From Paraburkholderia phenazinium (GTDB lineage: Bacteria; Pseudomonadota; Gammaproteobacteria; Burkholderiales; Burkholderiaceae): 64,000 bases of DNA. The number at the start of each line of letters is the position of its first letter. Position 1 is the stretch's first letter. This document shows, in pieces, positions 15,684 to 25,162 of the stretch. The notes below the pieces were generated by a model. That model was not told where the DNA came from. It saw nothing but the letters and a program-made list of their open reading frames with translations, and made no database searches. Both the position numbers and the translations under genes were made by a program. Location of the stretch: positions 310,001-374,000 of the forward strand of contig NZ_FNCJ01000005.1 in assembly GCF_900100735.1 (NCBI RefSeq). Direction: 5' to 3'.

Positions 15684-18600
15684 ATGGCAAAGTTCTTTAT
15701 TGATCGCCCGATTTTTGCATGGGTGATCGCCATCATCCTGATGCTCGCGGGTATCGCGTCGATCTTTACGCTGCCGATCGCGCAATACCCGACCATCGCC
15801 CCGCCAGCGGTGCAGATCAGCGCATCGTACCCGGGTGCATCGGCGAAGACGGTGGAAAACACCGTCACGCAGGTGATCGAGCAACAGATGAGTGGTCTCG
15901 ACCACTTGCTGTACATCTCGTCCACTTCGGACGATTCGGGTACGGCCACCATTACGCTGACGTTCGCAGCCGGCACCAACCCTGACATTGCGCAGGTGCA
16001 GGTGCAGAACAAGCTGCAGCTCGCCACGCCGCTCCTGCCGCAAGCCGTGCAGCAGCTCGGTACGAAGGTCACCAAATCGAGCAGCAGCTTCTTGCTCGTG
16101 CTGGCCTTCAACTCCGAAGACGGCAGCATGAACAAGTACGACCTGGCGAACTACGTCGCCTCGAACATCGAAGACCCGGTGAGCCGGATCGACGGTGTGG
16201 GTACGGTCACGCTGTTCGGCTCGCAGTACGCCATGCGGATCTGGCTCGACGCGAACAAGCTCACCAACTTCGGCCTCACGCCGGTTGATGTGCAAACCGC
16301 GCTGCAAGCCCAGAACGTGCAGGTGGCGGGCGGTGGGCTCGGCGGTACGCCGGCGGTGCCGGGTCAGGCGCTGCAGGCCACCATCAGCGAAGCGACCTTG
16401 CTGCAGACGCCGGCGCAGTTCGGCAACATCCTGCTGAAGGTGAACCAGGACGGCTCGCGCGTGCTGTTGAAGGACGTGGCGCGCATCGAGCTCGGCGGCG
16501 AAAACTACAACTTCGACACCAAGTACAACGGTGTGCCGACGGCAGGCTTCGGGATTCAGCTCGCCACCGGCGCGAACGCACTGGCTACGGCCAAGGCGGT
16601 GCGCCAGAAGATCGACCAGTTGTCGAAGTACTTCCCGCACGGTCTCGTCGTGAAGTATCCGTATGACACGACGCCGTTCGTGCGCCTGTCGATCGAGGAA
16701 GTGGTCAAGACGCTGCTCGAAGGTATCGTGCTGGTGTTCCTGGTCATGTACCTGTTCCTGCAGAACCTGCGCGCGACGTTGATTCCGACGATCGCGGTGC
16801 CGGTGGTGCTGTTGGGTACGTTCGCGATCATGAGCGCCGTGGGCTTCTCGATCAACGTGCTGTCGATGTTCGGCCTGGTGCTCGCGATTGGTCTGCTGGT
16901 GGACGATGCGATCGTGGTGGTGGAGAACGTCGAGCGGGTGATGGCCGAAGAAGGGCTATCGCCACGCGACGCGACCCGCAAAGCGATGGACCAGATCACC
17001 GGCGCGCTGGTTGGCGTGGCGCTCGTGCTGTCAGCGGTGTTCGTGCCGGTGGCGTTCTCGGGCGGCTCGGTGGGCGCGATTTACCGGCAGTTCTCGCTGA
17101 CCATCGTGTCGGCGATGGTGCTGTCCGTGATGGTCGCACTGGTTTTGACGCCGGCACTGTGCGCGACGATTCTCAAGCCGATTCCGAAGGGCCACCACGA
17201 AGTGAAGAAGGGCTTCTTCGGCTGGTTCAACCGGACCTTCGAGAAGAGCCGCGACAAGTACCACAGCGGCGTGCACCACGTGATCAAGCGCTCGGGCCGC
17301 TGGCTCATCATCTACCTGGTGGTGATCGTGGCGGTGGGCATGCTGTTCATCCGCTTGCCGAAGTCGTTCCTGCCGGATGAAGACCAGGGCACGATGTTCG
17401 TGCTGGTGCAGACGCCGTCGGGCTCGACCCAGGAAACCACGGCGCATGCGCTGAAGGACATTTCCGACTACCTGCTCGACAAAGAGAAGGGCATCGTCGA
17501 ATCGGTCTTCACGGTGAACGGCTTCAGCTTCGCCGGCCGCGGCCAGAATGCGGGTCTCGTGTTCGTGCGGATGAAGGACTACTCGGTGCGGCAGCACTCG
17601 GACCAGAAGGTCCAGGCGCTGGTGGGCCGGCTGTTCATGCACTTCGCGGGCTACAAGAATGCGCTCGTCTATCCGGTCAATCCGCCGTCGATTCCTGAAC
17701 TGGGTACCGCAGCCGGCTTCGACTTCGAACTCGAAGACCGTGCCGGGGTCGGCCACGAGAAGCTGATGGAAGCGCGCAACATGCTGCTCGGCATGGCTGC
17801 GAAAGATCCGATGCTGGCGCAGGTGCGTCCGAACGGCCTGAACGACACGCCGCAGTTCAACGTGTCGATCGACCACGAGAAGGCTTCGGCGCTGGGTGTA
17901 TCGCTTGCGACGATCGATCAGACGTTCTCGATCGCCTGGGCATCGGCCTACGTGAACAACTTCCTCGATACCGACAGCCGGATCAAGAAGGTGTACCTGC
18001 AGGGCGATGCACCGTTCCGTATGAACCCGGAGGACCTGAACGCCTGGTACGTGCGCAACGGAGCAGGCACGATGGTGCCGTTCTCGGCCTTCGCCAGCGG
18101 TTCGTGGGCTTATGGCTCGCCGAAGCTGGAACGCTACAACGGTATTTCGGCAGTCGAAATCCAGGGTGCGGCAGCGCCGGGCAAGAGTACGGGCCAGGCC
18201 ATGCAGGCGGTCGAAGCGATTGCAGCCAAGCTGCCGGCAGGTATCGGCTACGAATGGACGGGTCTGTCGTTCCAGGAAATCCAGTCCGGCTCGCAAGCGC
18301 CTATCCTGTACGGCATCTCGATCCTCGTCGTGTTCCTGTGTCTCGCGGCACTGTATGAAAGCTGGTCGATCCCGTTCTCGGTGATCATGGTGGTGCCGCT
18401 CGGCGTGTTGGGCGCACTGCTGGCCGCTACGCTGCGCGGTCTCGAGAACGACGTGTTCTTCCAGGTGGGTCTGTTGACCACGGTGGGGCTGTCGGCGAAG
18501 AACGCGATTCTGATCGTGGAATTCGCCCGCGAACTGCAGCAGGGTGAAGGCATGGGACCGGTCGAGGCGGCGCTGGAAGCGGCACGTCTGCGGTTGCGGC

Positions 18601-18881
18601 CGATTCTGATGACCTCGCTCGCGTTCATTCTCGGCGTGATGCCGCTGGCTATCAGTAACGGCGCAGGCTCGGCGAGCCAGCACGCGATCGGTACCGGCGT
18701 GATCGGCGGGATGATCACCGCAACCTTCCTCGCGATTTTCATGATCCCGATGTTCTTCGTCGTGGTTCGTGCGAAGTTCGGCGGCGAGAAGGAAGATCCG
18801 GATGCGGCGCTCGAACACTATAACCAGCACCATCCTCATGACCCGCAGGGCGGCAACGGCTCGGGCAAGGAAGGACATTGA
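15684..18881 (+). CDS. bpeB: HAE1-type RND multidrug efflux transporter (BpeB/AcrB-like)
   Basis: The inner-membrane proton/drug antiporter. 1065 aa with the standard layout: TM1 after [16 protein letters not shown], a large periplasmic loop, TM2-6, a second loop and TM7-12. The proton-relay Asp pair lies in [10 protein letters not shown] at residues 407-408, the same numbers as in E. coli AcrB. The C-terminal tail is His-rich ([12 protein letters not shown]). Fifteen bases after bpeA and one base before the next ATG, so strictly co-transcribed. Expected substrates by family are macrolides, dyes, fluoroquinolones and acyl-homoserine lactones. Confidence 0.96.
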   Translation: MAKFFIDRPIFAWVIAIILMLAGIASIFTLPIAQYPTIAPPAVQISASYPGASAKTVENTVTQVIEQQMSGLDHLLYISSTSDDSGTATITLTFAAGTNPDIAQVQVQNKLQLATPLLPQAVQQLGTKVTKSSSSFLLVLAFNSEDGSMNKYDLANYVASNIEDPVSRIDGVGTVTLFGSQYAMRIWLDANKLTNFGLTPVDVQTALQAQNVQVAGGGLGGTPAVPGQALQATISEATLLQTPAQFGNILLKVNQDGSRVLLKDVARIELGGENYNFDTKYNGVPTAGFGIQLATGANALATAKAVRQKIDQLSKYFPHGLVVKYPYDTTPFVRLSIEEVVKTLLEGIVLVFLVMYLFLQNLRATLIPTIAVPVVLLGTFAIMSAVGFSINVLSMFGLVLAIGLLVDDAIVVVENVERVMAEEGLSPRDATRKAMDQITGALVGVALVLSAVFVPVAFSGGSVGAIYRQFSLTIVSAMVLSVMVALVLTPALCATILKPIPKGHHEVKKGFFGWFNRTFEKSRDKYHSGVHHVIKRSGRWLIIYLVVIVAVGMLFIRLPKSFLPDEDQGTMFVLVQTPSGSTQETTAHALKDISDYLLDKEKGIVESVFTVNGFSFAGRGQNAGLVFVRMKDYSVRQHSDQKVQALVGRLFMHFAGYKNALVYPVNPPSIPELGTAAGFDFELEDRAGVGHEKLMEARNMLLGMAAKDPMLAQVRPNGLNDTPQFNVSIDHEKASALGVSLATIDQTFSIAWASAYVNNFLDTDSRIKKVYLQGDAPFRMNPEDLNAWYVRNGAGTMVPFSAFASGSWAYGSPKLERYNGISAVEIQGAAAPGKSTGQAMQAVEAIAAKLPAGIGYEWTGLSFQEIQSGSQAPILYGISILVVFLCLAALYESWSIPFSVIMVVPLGVLGALLAATLRGLENDVFFQVGLLTTVGLSAKNAILIVEFARELQQGEGMGPVEAALEAARLRLRPILMTSLAFILGVMPLAISNGAGSASQHAIGTGVIGGMITATFLAIFMIPMFFVVVRAKFGGEKEDPDAALEHYNQHHPHDPQGGNGSGKEGH

Positions 18882-18882
18882 G

Positions 18883-20400
18883 ATGCAAAAACACTCTTTG
18901 ATTGCAGTGGCGGTCGCAGTGCTCGCTACGGCTTGCACGATGGAGCCGAGGTACGAGCGGCCGGCCGCGCCGGTATCGGGCGCCTTCCCGACGGAAGGTG
19001 TCTACGCGACGCAGCCGGGCGCGGCCAACGGCGGCGCGCGTAGCGCGAACGCCCAGGCCGCGGCCGACATCGGCTGGCGCAATTTCTTCGTCGATCCGCG
19101 CCTGCAGCGGTTGATCGAGATTGCGCTGAAGAACAACCGCGACCTGCGTGTGTCGGTGCTGAATATCCAGCAGGCGCAGGCGCAGTATCGGGTGGCGCGC
19201 TCGAGCCTGTTCCCGACGATCAATGCGGCGGGTTCGGAAAGCAAGACGCGTACGCCGGCCGACCTGTCCCTGCCTGGGCAAGAGCTGTCTACCCAGTATT
19301 CGGTTGGGCTCAACGCTTCGTGGGAGCTGGACTTCTTCGGCCGGATTCGTAGTCTGAAGGACCAGGCCTTGAACCAGTATCTGGCCACGGCGCAGGCCCG
19401 TAAGGCGGCGGAGATCTCGCTGGTGTCACAGGTGGCGGATCAGTATCTGACCGTGCTGTCGTACGACGATCTGTTGAAGGTCACCGAGGGCACGTTGAAA
19501 ACGGCCGAGGAATCGTATCGGATCAACAAGCTGCAATACGAGAATGGCACGGGTTCGGAACTCGACCTGCGCCAGGCGCAGACGGTGGTCGAACAGGCCA
19601 ACGCGAATTACCAGGCGGAGGCGCGCTTGCGTGCCCAGGCGGTTAACGCGCTGGTGCTGCTGGTGGGCGAGCCCTTGCCTGACGACCTGCCGCCGGGGCT
19701 GCCGCTCAGCGACCAGAACCTCCTCACGGATATTCCGGCCGGTCTGCCCTCCGATTTGCTGACGCGGCGTCCGGACATCATGGAAGCCGAGGAGAACCTG
19801 CTCGCGGCCAACGCGAACATCGGGGCGGCGCGTGCTGCGTTCTTCCCGAAGATCTCGCTGACCGGCAACTTCGGCACGCTGAGCCCGACGCTGGGCGGAT
19901 TGTTCAAGCCGGGTTCGGCGGCATGGGGTTTCTCGCCGACGATCACCTTGCCGATCTTCACCGGTGGCGAGAACAAGGCCAACCTCGATCTCGCACACGT
20001 GCAGAAGAACATCCAGATCGCTACGTATGAAAAGGCGATCCAGACGGCGTTCCGCGAAGTGGCAGACGGACTCGCGGCACGCGGCACGTACGACGAACAG
20101 ATCGCGGCACTCGAGCGCGATACCTTCGCGGAACAACGCCGGCTCGATCTGTCGGACCTGCGTTACCGCAACGGTGTGGACAGCTACCTGTCGGTGCTGA
20201 CGGCGCAGACCAGTCTGTATTCGGCGCAGCAGGCGTTGATTTCGGCACGGGTGGCGCGGCTCACGAACCTGGTCGATCTGTACCAGGCGCTCGGCGGCGG
20301 CTGGATCGAACGGAACGGCGAGCAGCCGCGTCCGGCCGATGCGCCGGTGGACTACAGCGCGGCCAGTGCGTCGGCAGCTTCAGCACCTGCAGCAAACTGA
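18883..20400 (+). CDS. oprB: Outer-membrane efflux channel lipoprotein (OprB/OprM/NodT-like)
   Basis: The TolC-like exit duct of the pump. The signal peptide ends with ATAC (Cys18), so the protein is lipidated as in OprM. Two repeats of the outer membrane efflux protein family follow, with the typical GLPSDLLTRRPDI and AARAAFFPKISLTG motifs between them. The ATG at 18883 starts one base after the bpeB stop, and the signal peptide fixes this start. The C-terminus is Ala/Ser-rich. 505 aa. It ends the operon; a terminator lies 140 bp further on at 20539. Confidence 0.94.
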   Translation: MQKHSLIAVAVAVLATACTMEPRYERPAAPVSGAFPTEGVYATQPGAANGGARSANAQAAADIGWRNFFVDPRLQRLIEIALKNNRDLRVSVLNIQQAQAQYRVARSSLFPTINAAGSESKTRTPADLSLPGQELSTQYSVGLNASWELDFFGRIRSLKDQALNQYLATAQARKAAEISLVSQVADQYLTVLSYDDLLKVTEGTLKTAEESYRINKLQYENGTGSELDLRQAQTVVEQANANYQAEARLRAQAVNALVLLVGEPLPDDLPPGLPLSDQNLLTDIPAGLPSDLLTRRPDIMEAEENLLAANANIGAARAAFFPKISLTGNFGTLSPTLGGLFKPGSAAWGFSPTITLPIFTGGENKANLDLAHVQKNIQIATYEKAIQTAFREVADGLAARGTYDEQIAALERDTFAEQRRLDLSDLRYRNGVDSYLSVLTAQTSLYSAQQALISARVARLTNLVDLYQALGGGWIERNGEQPRPADAPVDYSAASASAASAPAAN

Positions 20401-20471
20401 TCGGAGCGAGAGCGGCGGCGGGTTTTCTGCTTAATCCGCCGGCGTTCATCTGATGTTCATGTAGCAATAGA

Positions 20472-20513
20472 AAACGCCACGGCATGCCGCTAACCGTACC
20501 GCAGAGGTGTTGG
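20472..20513 (-). repeat. Left 42-bp boundary repeat of the mobile-mystery module
   Basis: The reverse complement matches 21996-22037 at 37 of 42 positions with no gaps. The outer end, AGCGGCATGCCGTGGCGTTT, is identical in both and contains the palindrome CGGCATGCCG. The two copies are in inverted orientation with their identical ends facing outwards. Confidence 0.85.
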
Positions 20514-20538
20514 TAAACGGGCAGGCCTGGTGATCACT

Positions 20539-20566
20539 GCGAGCCTCTTCGGAGGCTCGCTTTTTT
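20539..20566 (+). terminator. Rho-independent terminator
   Basis: A perfect 9-bp stem, GCGAGCCTC and GAGGCTCGC, with a UUCG tetraloop (20548-20551) and six T (20561-20566). It reads rightwards, so it would end oprB transcripts before they run antisense into the Fic gene. It lies inside the left boundary repeat. Confidence 0.92.
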
Positions 20567-20689
20567 ACGGGCGTCGAAAGCCTATACGAGCCAAGGCCCA
20601 AGCGGTGTCGAGCGCTGCTGCGCTCGCAACAGCGCAAAACTCTTCGGCCTGGCACAAATGGCTTGACGTCCTTCTTGTCCGTGCGACGG

Positions 20690-21286
20690 CTAAGCAGTAC
20701 TTCGCACGAAGACCAGGAGCAAACTGTAGTCACCCCGATCCGCCGCACGCAAGGCGGTTAAGTAATCCGACCGGGCGTTATCCGCTTTAACCAATGTCCC
20801 GCCGCCGCCCCACGAAAATGGCTCTTGTTTCATGCCGCGCAAGAGTGCATCAGCCATCATTCGTGAGTGTCGACCATTGCCGTTTGGAAAGGGATGAATC
20901 CACACCAGCTCGCGGTGAAATTGTGCGGCAATCTCATCGGGCCGGAATGTGTCGCTGTCGACCCGCCACCGCGTGTTATCGAAAAGATTTCTCAGTTTGA
21001 CGCTGACCTGCGTCCAGTCACATCCGATGTTCTTGTCGGATTTGCGAAACGTGCCTGCCCACGACCAGGTCTGGTCGAACATTTTCTTGTGCAGGTTGCG
21101 ACAGAACTCTTCACTGAGGACGTCGACCTTGCGCTGACGGCGAGCCCACTGCACGGCTTGCAGGATGTTCTCCTGCTCCCAGTCATTCAGGTTGCCCTTG
21201 GTGGTCAGATGCGTCGGTATCAGCCCTGCAAGCTCGTCAGGGTCGAGCGGTGTCTGGCCGTCCTGCTCGTCTAAATCTATCGCCAT
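20690..21286 (-). CDS. Fic/DOC-family protein, mobile mystery protein B
   Basis: A 198-aa protein with a Fic fold. The active-site loop is HPFPNGNGRHSR (consensus HxFx[D/E]GNGRxxR), with Asn at the usual acidic Mg-binding position. The N-terminal part (GLIPTHLTTKGNLNDWEQ) is typical of the mobile mystery protein B family. Fic enzymes transfer AMP or other nucleotidyl groups to proteins. I see no clear [S/T]xxxE[G/N] inhibitory motif, so restraint may come from its partner. Its ATG overlaps the last 10 bases of the upstream HTH gene, so the two are translationally coupled. A toxin role is inference. Confidence 0.85.
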   Translation of the reverse strand: MAIDLDEQDGQTPLDPDELAGLIPTHLTTKGNLNDWEQENILQAVQWARRQRKVDVLSEEFCRNLHKKMFDQTWSWAGTFRKSDKNIGCDWTQVSVKLRNLFDNTRWRVDSDTFRPDEIAAQFHRELVWIHPFPNGNGRHSRMMADALLRGMKQEPFSWGGGGTLVKADNARSDYLTALRAADRGDYSLLLVFVRSTA

Positions 21287-21738
21287 AGGTCGGACCAGCG
21301 GCCCCGGAGTAGTTCCGCCGTTCTCTGCTCAACCTGTTTGCGAAGTCGGTCAGTTGCCGGACGTTGGTCTTCCAGACTCATGGTGTGCGCAACGCCACTC
21401 ACTTCCTGTAGGGCGATTGAGCGCGCCCGGTCTTCGACCACTTGAGTCAGCGGCTTTCTGGGCACCAGAGCATAGACCAGCTCGCAGTTCAGCCCGTCAG
21501 CCAACTTGCGCAGTTGTCCGAGCGTGATTCGCTCCTCAGCTTCCGCCAACTCCGACTTGTGCAGGGTCGAACCGGTAATGCCTAATTTGTCTGCTTGCTG
21601 TCGCTCGGTGAGGCCTAACGACTCTCGGATGGCCTTTAGCCATCCACGTGGCGGGGGCCGACGGCTGGTCAAATCCGAGTACGCCGCGACCGACGCCTGG
21701 ACCTGCTCAAGCCGGAGCTGCCTCATTCTGGAATCCAT
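21277..21738 (-). CDS. HTH protein, mobile mystery protein A
   Basis: 153 aa, with an Xre/Cro-type helix-turn-helix at about residues 35-90 (SLGLTERQQADKLGITGSTL, then KSELAEAEERITLGQLRKLA). It belongs to the mobile mystery protein A family, which is found almost always directly before the Fic partner. A 19-bp perfect inverted repeat sits 3 bp before its start codon, the natural place for autoregulation. It is probably the repressor and possibly the antitoxin of the Fic protein. The role is inferred from pairing and position, not demonstrated here. Confidence 0.82.
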   Translation of the reverse strand: MDSRMRQLRLEQVQASVAAYSDLTSRRPPPRGWLKAIRESLGLTERQQADKLGITGSTLHKSELAEAEERITLGQLRKLADGLNCELVYALVPRKPLTQVVEDRARSIALQEVSGVAHTMSLEDQRPATDRLRKQVEQRTAELLRGRWSDLWR

Positions 21739-21741
21739 TCT

Positions 21742-21792
21742 GCTTCCCTATAGGCTATCAAAAACACAACAAATGATAGCCTATAGGGAAGC
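21742..21792. promoter_or_regulatory. 19-bp perfect inverted repeat, likely HTH operator
   Basis: GCTTCCCTATAGGCTATCA (21742-21760) has its exact reverse complement at 21774-21792, separated by 13 AT-rich bases. Each arm contains the palindrome CCTATAGG. The proximal arm ends 3 bp before the ATG of the HTH gene and includes its Shine-Dalgarno (GGGAAG). It can act as a paired operator or, if transcribed, as a hairpin that masks the ribosome site. Confidence 0.8.
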
Positions 21793-21945
21793 GTACATCA
21801 AATTTATGATTCACTATGAGGAAGCAAGCGGATATGTTTAGCGTCGTCATAGTGACGCAGAATCGAATCGTCTGATTCATTATACGGCATCAATTTTCGC
21901 GTAATTGCTTCATTTTGAGGAAGCAACTGCCTCCGGCAAGAAAAA

Positions 21946-21974
21946 GACCCGCAATCCCCTTTGGGACGCGGGTC
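21946..21974 (-). terminator. Rho-independent terminator of the purine permease gene
   Basis: GACCCGC (21946-21952) pairs with GCGGGTC (21968-21974). On the minus strand it runs into five T. It lies about 165 bp past the permease stop codon, inside the right boundary repeat. Confidence 0.75.
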
Positions 21975-21995
21975 TCAGCGGTAATTAGCTTCAAA

Positions 21996-22037
21996 CCAAG
22001 ACCTTTGTGGCACGGGTAGCGGCATGCCGTGGCGTTT
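21996..22037 (+). repeat. Right 42-bp boundary repeat of the mobile-mystery module
   Basis: The inverted partner of 20472-20513: 37 of 42 positions identical, with the last 21 all identical. Beyond it both sides contain TATTGCT, at slightly different distances, so the original repeat may have been longer. Confidence 0.85.
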
Positions 22038-22138
22038 CTCTTTGAGGTATTGCTTTGCTGTGACTTACGGTGTAGCGGGCGTCGACTGAGTTCAGGTGAA
22101 ACAGGAGCTTGCTACGCCCTTACCAGCGACGGCCCTGC

Positions 22139-23554
22139 TCAATGCAAATCCGCAGCACGCAGCATCTCATCGCGCGGTGCCGGGTCCTCATTGCCACCCC
22201 GCCCGTCGAAGTCATGCCCAGCGCGGCGGATTTCGCACTTCGCTGCGCGCTCGCCCTTGACGCCGTTAAAGACCAGATTCAGCACCACGGCGGACACCGA
22301 AGCCAGCAAAATCCCGCTATGCAAGAGCGGCGAGAGCGCCGGCGGCAGCTTGGCGAAGAACTGCGGCGACACCACCGGCACCAGACCGAGGCCGATACTG
22401 ACCGCGACGATGAACAGGTTGTGGTGGTTCTTCACGAAGTCGACCTTCGACAGCACCTTGATGCCGTTCGCGGCCACCATGCCGAACATCACGATACCGG
22501 CACCGCCGAGCACGAACGCCGGCACCGATGCGACCACCTGGGCCATCTTCGGAAACAGGCCGAGCAGCACCAGAATCACGCCACCCGTCGCGCAGACGAA
22601 CCGGCTCTTCACGCCCGTGACGCCGATCAGCCCGACGTTCTGCGAAAACGACGTATGCGGGAACGAGTTGAAGATGCCGCCGATCAGCGTGCCCAGACCG
22701 TCGACGCGCAGGCCGCGCACGAGCGTCTTCTGATCCACCGGACGATCCACCATGTCGCCGACCGCGAGGAACATGCCGGTCGATTCGATGAAGGTGACGA
22801 ACATCACGGTGACCATCGTGGCGATGGCGAGCGGATCGAAATGCGGCAGGCCGAAGTGGAACGGCATCACGATGCCGACCCACGGCGCGGCAGTCACACC
22901 AGCCATGTTGACGCGGCCGAGCAGCAAGGCGATCGCGAAGCCGGCGACGATGCCGAGCAACACCGAGATGTTCGCCATGAAGCCCTTGCCGAACTTGTTG
23001 ATCAGCAGGATCAGCGTGAGCACGACGAGCGACAGTCCCAGATAGACCGGATTGCCGTAGTCGGGATTGCCGACACCGCCGGCCGCCCAGTTGATGCCGA
23101 CTTCCATCAGCGAGAGCCCGATCACGGAGATCACCACGCCGATCACGACCGGTGGGAAAAACCGCAGCAGCTTGCCGACCGCTGGCGCAAGCAGGATGCC
23201 GATCACCCCCGCCGCGATCGTGGAGCCGAAGATGTCGAGAATGCCGAGACTCGGGTTGGTGCCGATCGCCACCATCGGACCGACGGCAGCAAACGTACAG
23301 CCCATGATGACGGGCAGGCGGATGCCGAAGATCCACAGGCCGAGCGTCTGGATCAGCGTGGCGATGCCGCACGAGAACAGGTCCGCGCTGATCAGAAATG
23401 CAATCTGATCTTTGGGCAGCTTGAGCGCGCTGCCGATGATGAGCGGCACAGCGACTGCGCCGGCGTACATGACGAGGACGTGCTGAATGCCGAGCGTGAG
23501 CAACTGGCCTGCGGGCAGTCGCTCGTCGCACGGGTGAACCGTGTTCGATTGCAT
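22139..23554 (-). CDS. NCS2-family purine/uracil permease
   Basis: An inner-membrane nucleobase:cation symporter with about 12-14 hydrophobic segments. The NCS2 signature is clear: SFSQNVGLIGVTGVKSRFV, the substrate-site QN of the xanthine/uric acid branch, and FVLGGAGIVMFGMVAANGI. The motif fits UacT/XanQ-type carriers, so uric acid or xanthine is likelier than uracil. The start at 23554 (MQSNTVHPCDERLP) is chosen because the preceding 24 codons are polar and lack a ribosome site. 471 aa. A terminator follows at 21946-21974. No purine catabolic genes are adjacent. Confidence 0.88.
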   Translation of the reverse strand: MQSNTVHPCDERLPAGQLLTLGIQHVLVMYAGAVAVPLIIGSALKLPKDQIAFLISADLFSCGIATLIQTLGLWIFGIRLPVIMGCTFAAVGPMVAIGTNPSLGILDIFGSTIAAGVIGILLAPAVGKLLRFFPPVVIGVVISVIGLSLMEVGINWAAGGVGNPDYGNPVYLGLSLVVLTLILLINKFGKGFMANISVLLGIVAGFAIALLLGRVNMAGVTAAPWVGIVMPFHFGLPHFDPLAIATMVTVMFVTFIESTGMFLAVGDMVDRPVDQKTLVRGLRVDGLGTLIGGIFNSFPHTSFSQNVGLIGVTGVKSRFVCATGGVILVLLGLFPKMAQVVASVPAFVLGGAGIVMFGMVAANGIKVLSKVDFVKNHHNLFIVAVSIGLGLVPVVSPQFFAKLPPALSPLLHSGILLASVSAVVLNLVFNGVKGERAAKCEIRRAGHDFDGRGGNEDPAPRDEMLRAADLH

Positions 23555-24021
23555 TTTGTCTCTCTCCACCATCTCGTTTTGGGATGACTCCAAGGTATGC
23601 GGAGAGAAATAGCGCAACAAGACCACTGGGGCCTATTCCGGGCTTCGCGACGATCATATGCGCGAGAGCGCTTTGAAAGCCGATCGAAATGCGCGGGCCG
23701 CGCAAACCGGCTGTGAGCCCCATGCTGCGGTGCGACGCTGCGGCATCGCCGGTGGGCGCCGCGAAACCGATATGTGTGAGAATCGATGAGGTGTATTCGA
23801 TATCACGCATAGTGCCGTTTTGACGCCGCTTCCAGGACGGCGGGGTTAACCCGCGATTGCGATGTCGCCCAACGGCAATGCAGTGACGAGTGTTCGCATA
23901 CAAGCGGAGCCGATTTCGGCGATCATAGGCGCCGGTTGCGGCGTAAGGCTGTCTAAGGCAGGCGCGTGGTCGCGTGCCCCGCATCACCAGATTGATTCAC
24001 CGAACTACAGGAGCATTCACC
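23555..24021. other. 467-bp divergent intergenic region (permease / formaldehyde operon)
   Basis: Should hold the promoters of both genes. The only clear structure is a palindrome GGGTTAACCC at 23843-23852, within arms GCGGG-GTTAA-CCCGC, which looks like an operator. I find no convincing -35/-10 pair and no ORF I would call. Confidence 0.5.
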
Positions 24022-25128
24022 ATGAAGACGAAAGCCGCCATCGCGTGGAAAGCGGGCGCACCGCTGACGATCGAGGAGGTCGATCTGGAAGGCCCACGCG
24101 CCGGCGAAGTGCTGATCGAAGTGAAGGCCACGGGTATCTGCCATACCGACTACTACACCTTGTCGGGCGCAGACCCGGAAGGCCTCTTCCCGGCGATTCT
24201 CGGCCATGAAGGCGCCGGTGTGATCGTCGACGTGGGTCCGGGCGTCGGCACCCTGAAGAAGGGCGATCACGTGATTCCGCTCTACACGCCTGAATGCCGT
24301 CAGTGCAAGTTCTGCCTCTCGCGCAAGACCAATCTGTGCCAGGCGATTCGCTCGACGCAGGGCAAGGGTCTGATGCCCGATGCGACCTCGCGCTTCTCGC
24401 TCGACGGCAAGCCGCTGTTCCACTACATGGGCACGTCCACCTTCTCGAACTACATCGTCGTACCGGAGATTGCGGTGGCGAAGGTGCGTGAAGACGCGCC
24501 GTTCGACAAGATCTGCTACATCGGCTGCGGTGTGACGACGGGCGTGGGCGCCGTGGTGTATTCGGCCAAGGTCGAGGCGGGCGCGAACGTCGTCGTATTC
24601 GGTCTGGGCGGCATCGGTCTGAACGTGATCCAGGGCGCCAGGATGGTGGGTGCGGACAAGATCATCGGCGTCGATATCAACCCGGGCCGCATCGAGCTGG
24701 CAAAGAAGTTCGGCATGACGCACTTCATCAACCCCAATGAAGTAGAGAACGTCGTCGACCATATCGTGCAGCTCACCGATGGCGGCGCGGACTACTCGTT
24801 CGAATGCATCGGCAATACCAAGGTGATGCGTCAGGCTCTGGAGTGCACGCACAAGGGCTGGGGCCAGTCGTTCATCATCGGCGTGGCGGCGGCAGGCGAA
24901 GAAATCAGCACGCGTCCGTTCCAGTTGGTGACGGGCCGTGAGTGGAAGGGCTCGGCATTCGGCGGCGCACGCGGCCGTACCGATGTGCCGAAGATTGTCG
25001 ACTGGTACATGGAAGGCAAGATCAACATCGACGATCTGATCACCCACCGTCTGCCGCTCGAACGCATCAACGAAGGCTTCGACCTGATGAAGAAGGGCGA
25101 GTCGATCCGCTCGGTCGTGCTGTACTGA
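24022..25128 (+). CDS. frmA: S-(hydroxymethyl)glutathione dehydrogenase, class III ADH
   Basis: Oxidises the glutathione adduct of formaldehyde to S-formylglutathione with NAD+; the family also reduces S-nitrosoglutathione. Zn-ADH features: catalytic Cys in [18 protein letters not shown], the four-Cys structural zinc loop [15 protein letters not shown], and the Rossmann motif [28 protein letters not shown] is diagnostic of class III. AGGAG lies 8 bases before the ATG. 368 aa. The hydrolase for the next step follows after 34 bp in the same operon. Confidence 0.96.
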   Translation: MKTKAAIAWKAGAPLTIEEVDLEGPRAGEVLIEVKATGICHTDYYTLSGADPEGLFPAILGHEGAGVIVDVGPGVGTLKKGDHVIPLYTPECRQCKFCLSRKTNLCQAIRSTQGKGLMPDATSRFSLDGKPLFHYMGTSTFSNYIVVPEIAVAKVREDAPFDKICYIGCGVTTGVGAVVYSAKVEAGANVVVFGLGGIGLNVIQGARMVGADKIIGVDINPGRIELAKKFGMTHFINPNEVENVVDHIVQLTDGGADYSFECIGNTKVMRQALECTHKGWGQSFIIGVAAAGEEISTRPFQLVTGREWKGSAFGGARGRTDVPKIVDWYMEGKINIDDLITHRLPLERINEGFDLMKKGESIRSVVLY

Positions 25129-25162
25129 TGCCGGCTTCACGTTGCAATCAAGGGAGCGCGCG

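Larger units (their letters stand above)
20401..20689. other. Intergenic region between oprB and the Fic gene
   Basis: 289 bp holding the left 42-bp inverted repeat (20472-20513) and a strong plus-strand terminator (20539-20566). I see no ORF that looks real. Confidence 0.6.
20472..22037. mobile_element. 1.57-kb putative mobile module: mob-mystery A/B pair with inverted-repeat ends
   Basis: Two 42-bp inverted repeats bound a segment with a Fic-domain gene and an upstream HTH gene, both transcribed leftwards, plus an outward terminator. No transposase or integrase is present, so if mobile it must be moved in trans. The segment is visibly less GC-rich than its neighbours, above all between 21740 and 21960. 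No target-site duplication is clear next to the repeats. The boundaries are inferred from the repeats only. Confidence 0.6.
21739..22138. other. 400-bp intergenic region upstream of the mobile-mystery pair
   Basis: AT-rich for this genome. It contains the 19-bp inverted repeat (21742-21792), a small hairpin TTGCTTC/GAAGCAA (21905-21926), the minus-strand terminator of the purine permease gene (21946-21974), and the right boundary repeat (21996-22037). No credible ORF. Confidence 0.6.

Noticed and set aside
14466..16640. 724-aa minus-strand open frame opposite the efflux adaptor and pump genes
   Set aside because: Composition is Arg/His/Gln-rich with no recognisable domain. It is an antisense shadow caused by the high third-position GC of the clearly real bpeA and bpeB genes.
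17031..18938. 635-aa minus-strand open frame opposite the pump gene
   Set aside because: Same reason: antisense of bpeB, low-complexity Arg/His content, no start signal.
20401..22138. Insertion sequence or integrase gene in the mobile-mystery region
   Set aside because: Both strands were read; only the Fic and HTH genes are present. The mobile call rests on the inverted repeats alone.
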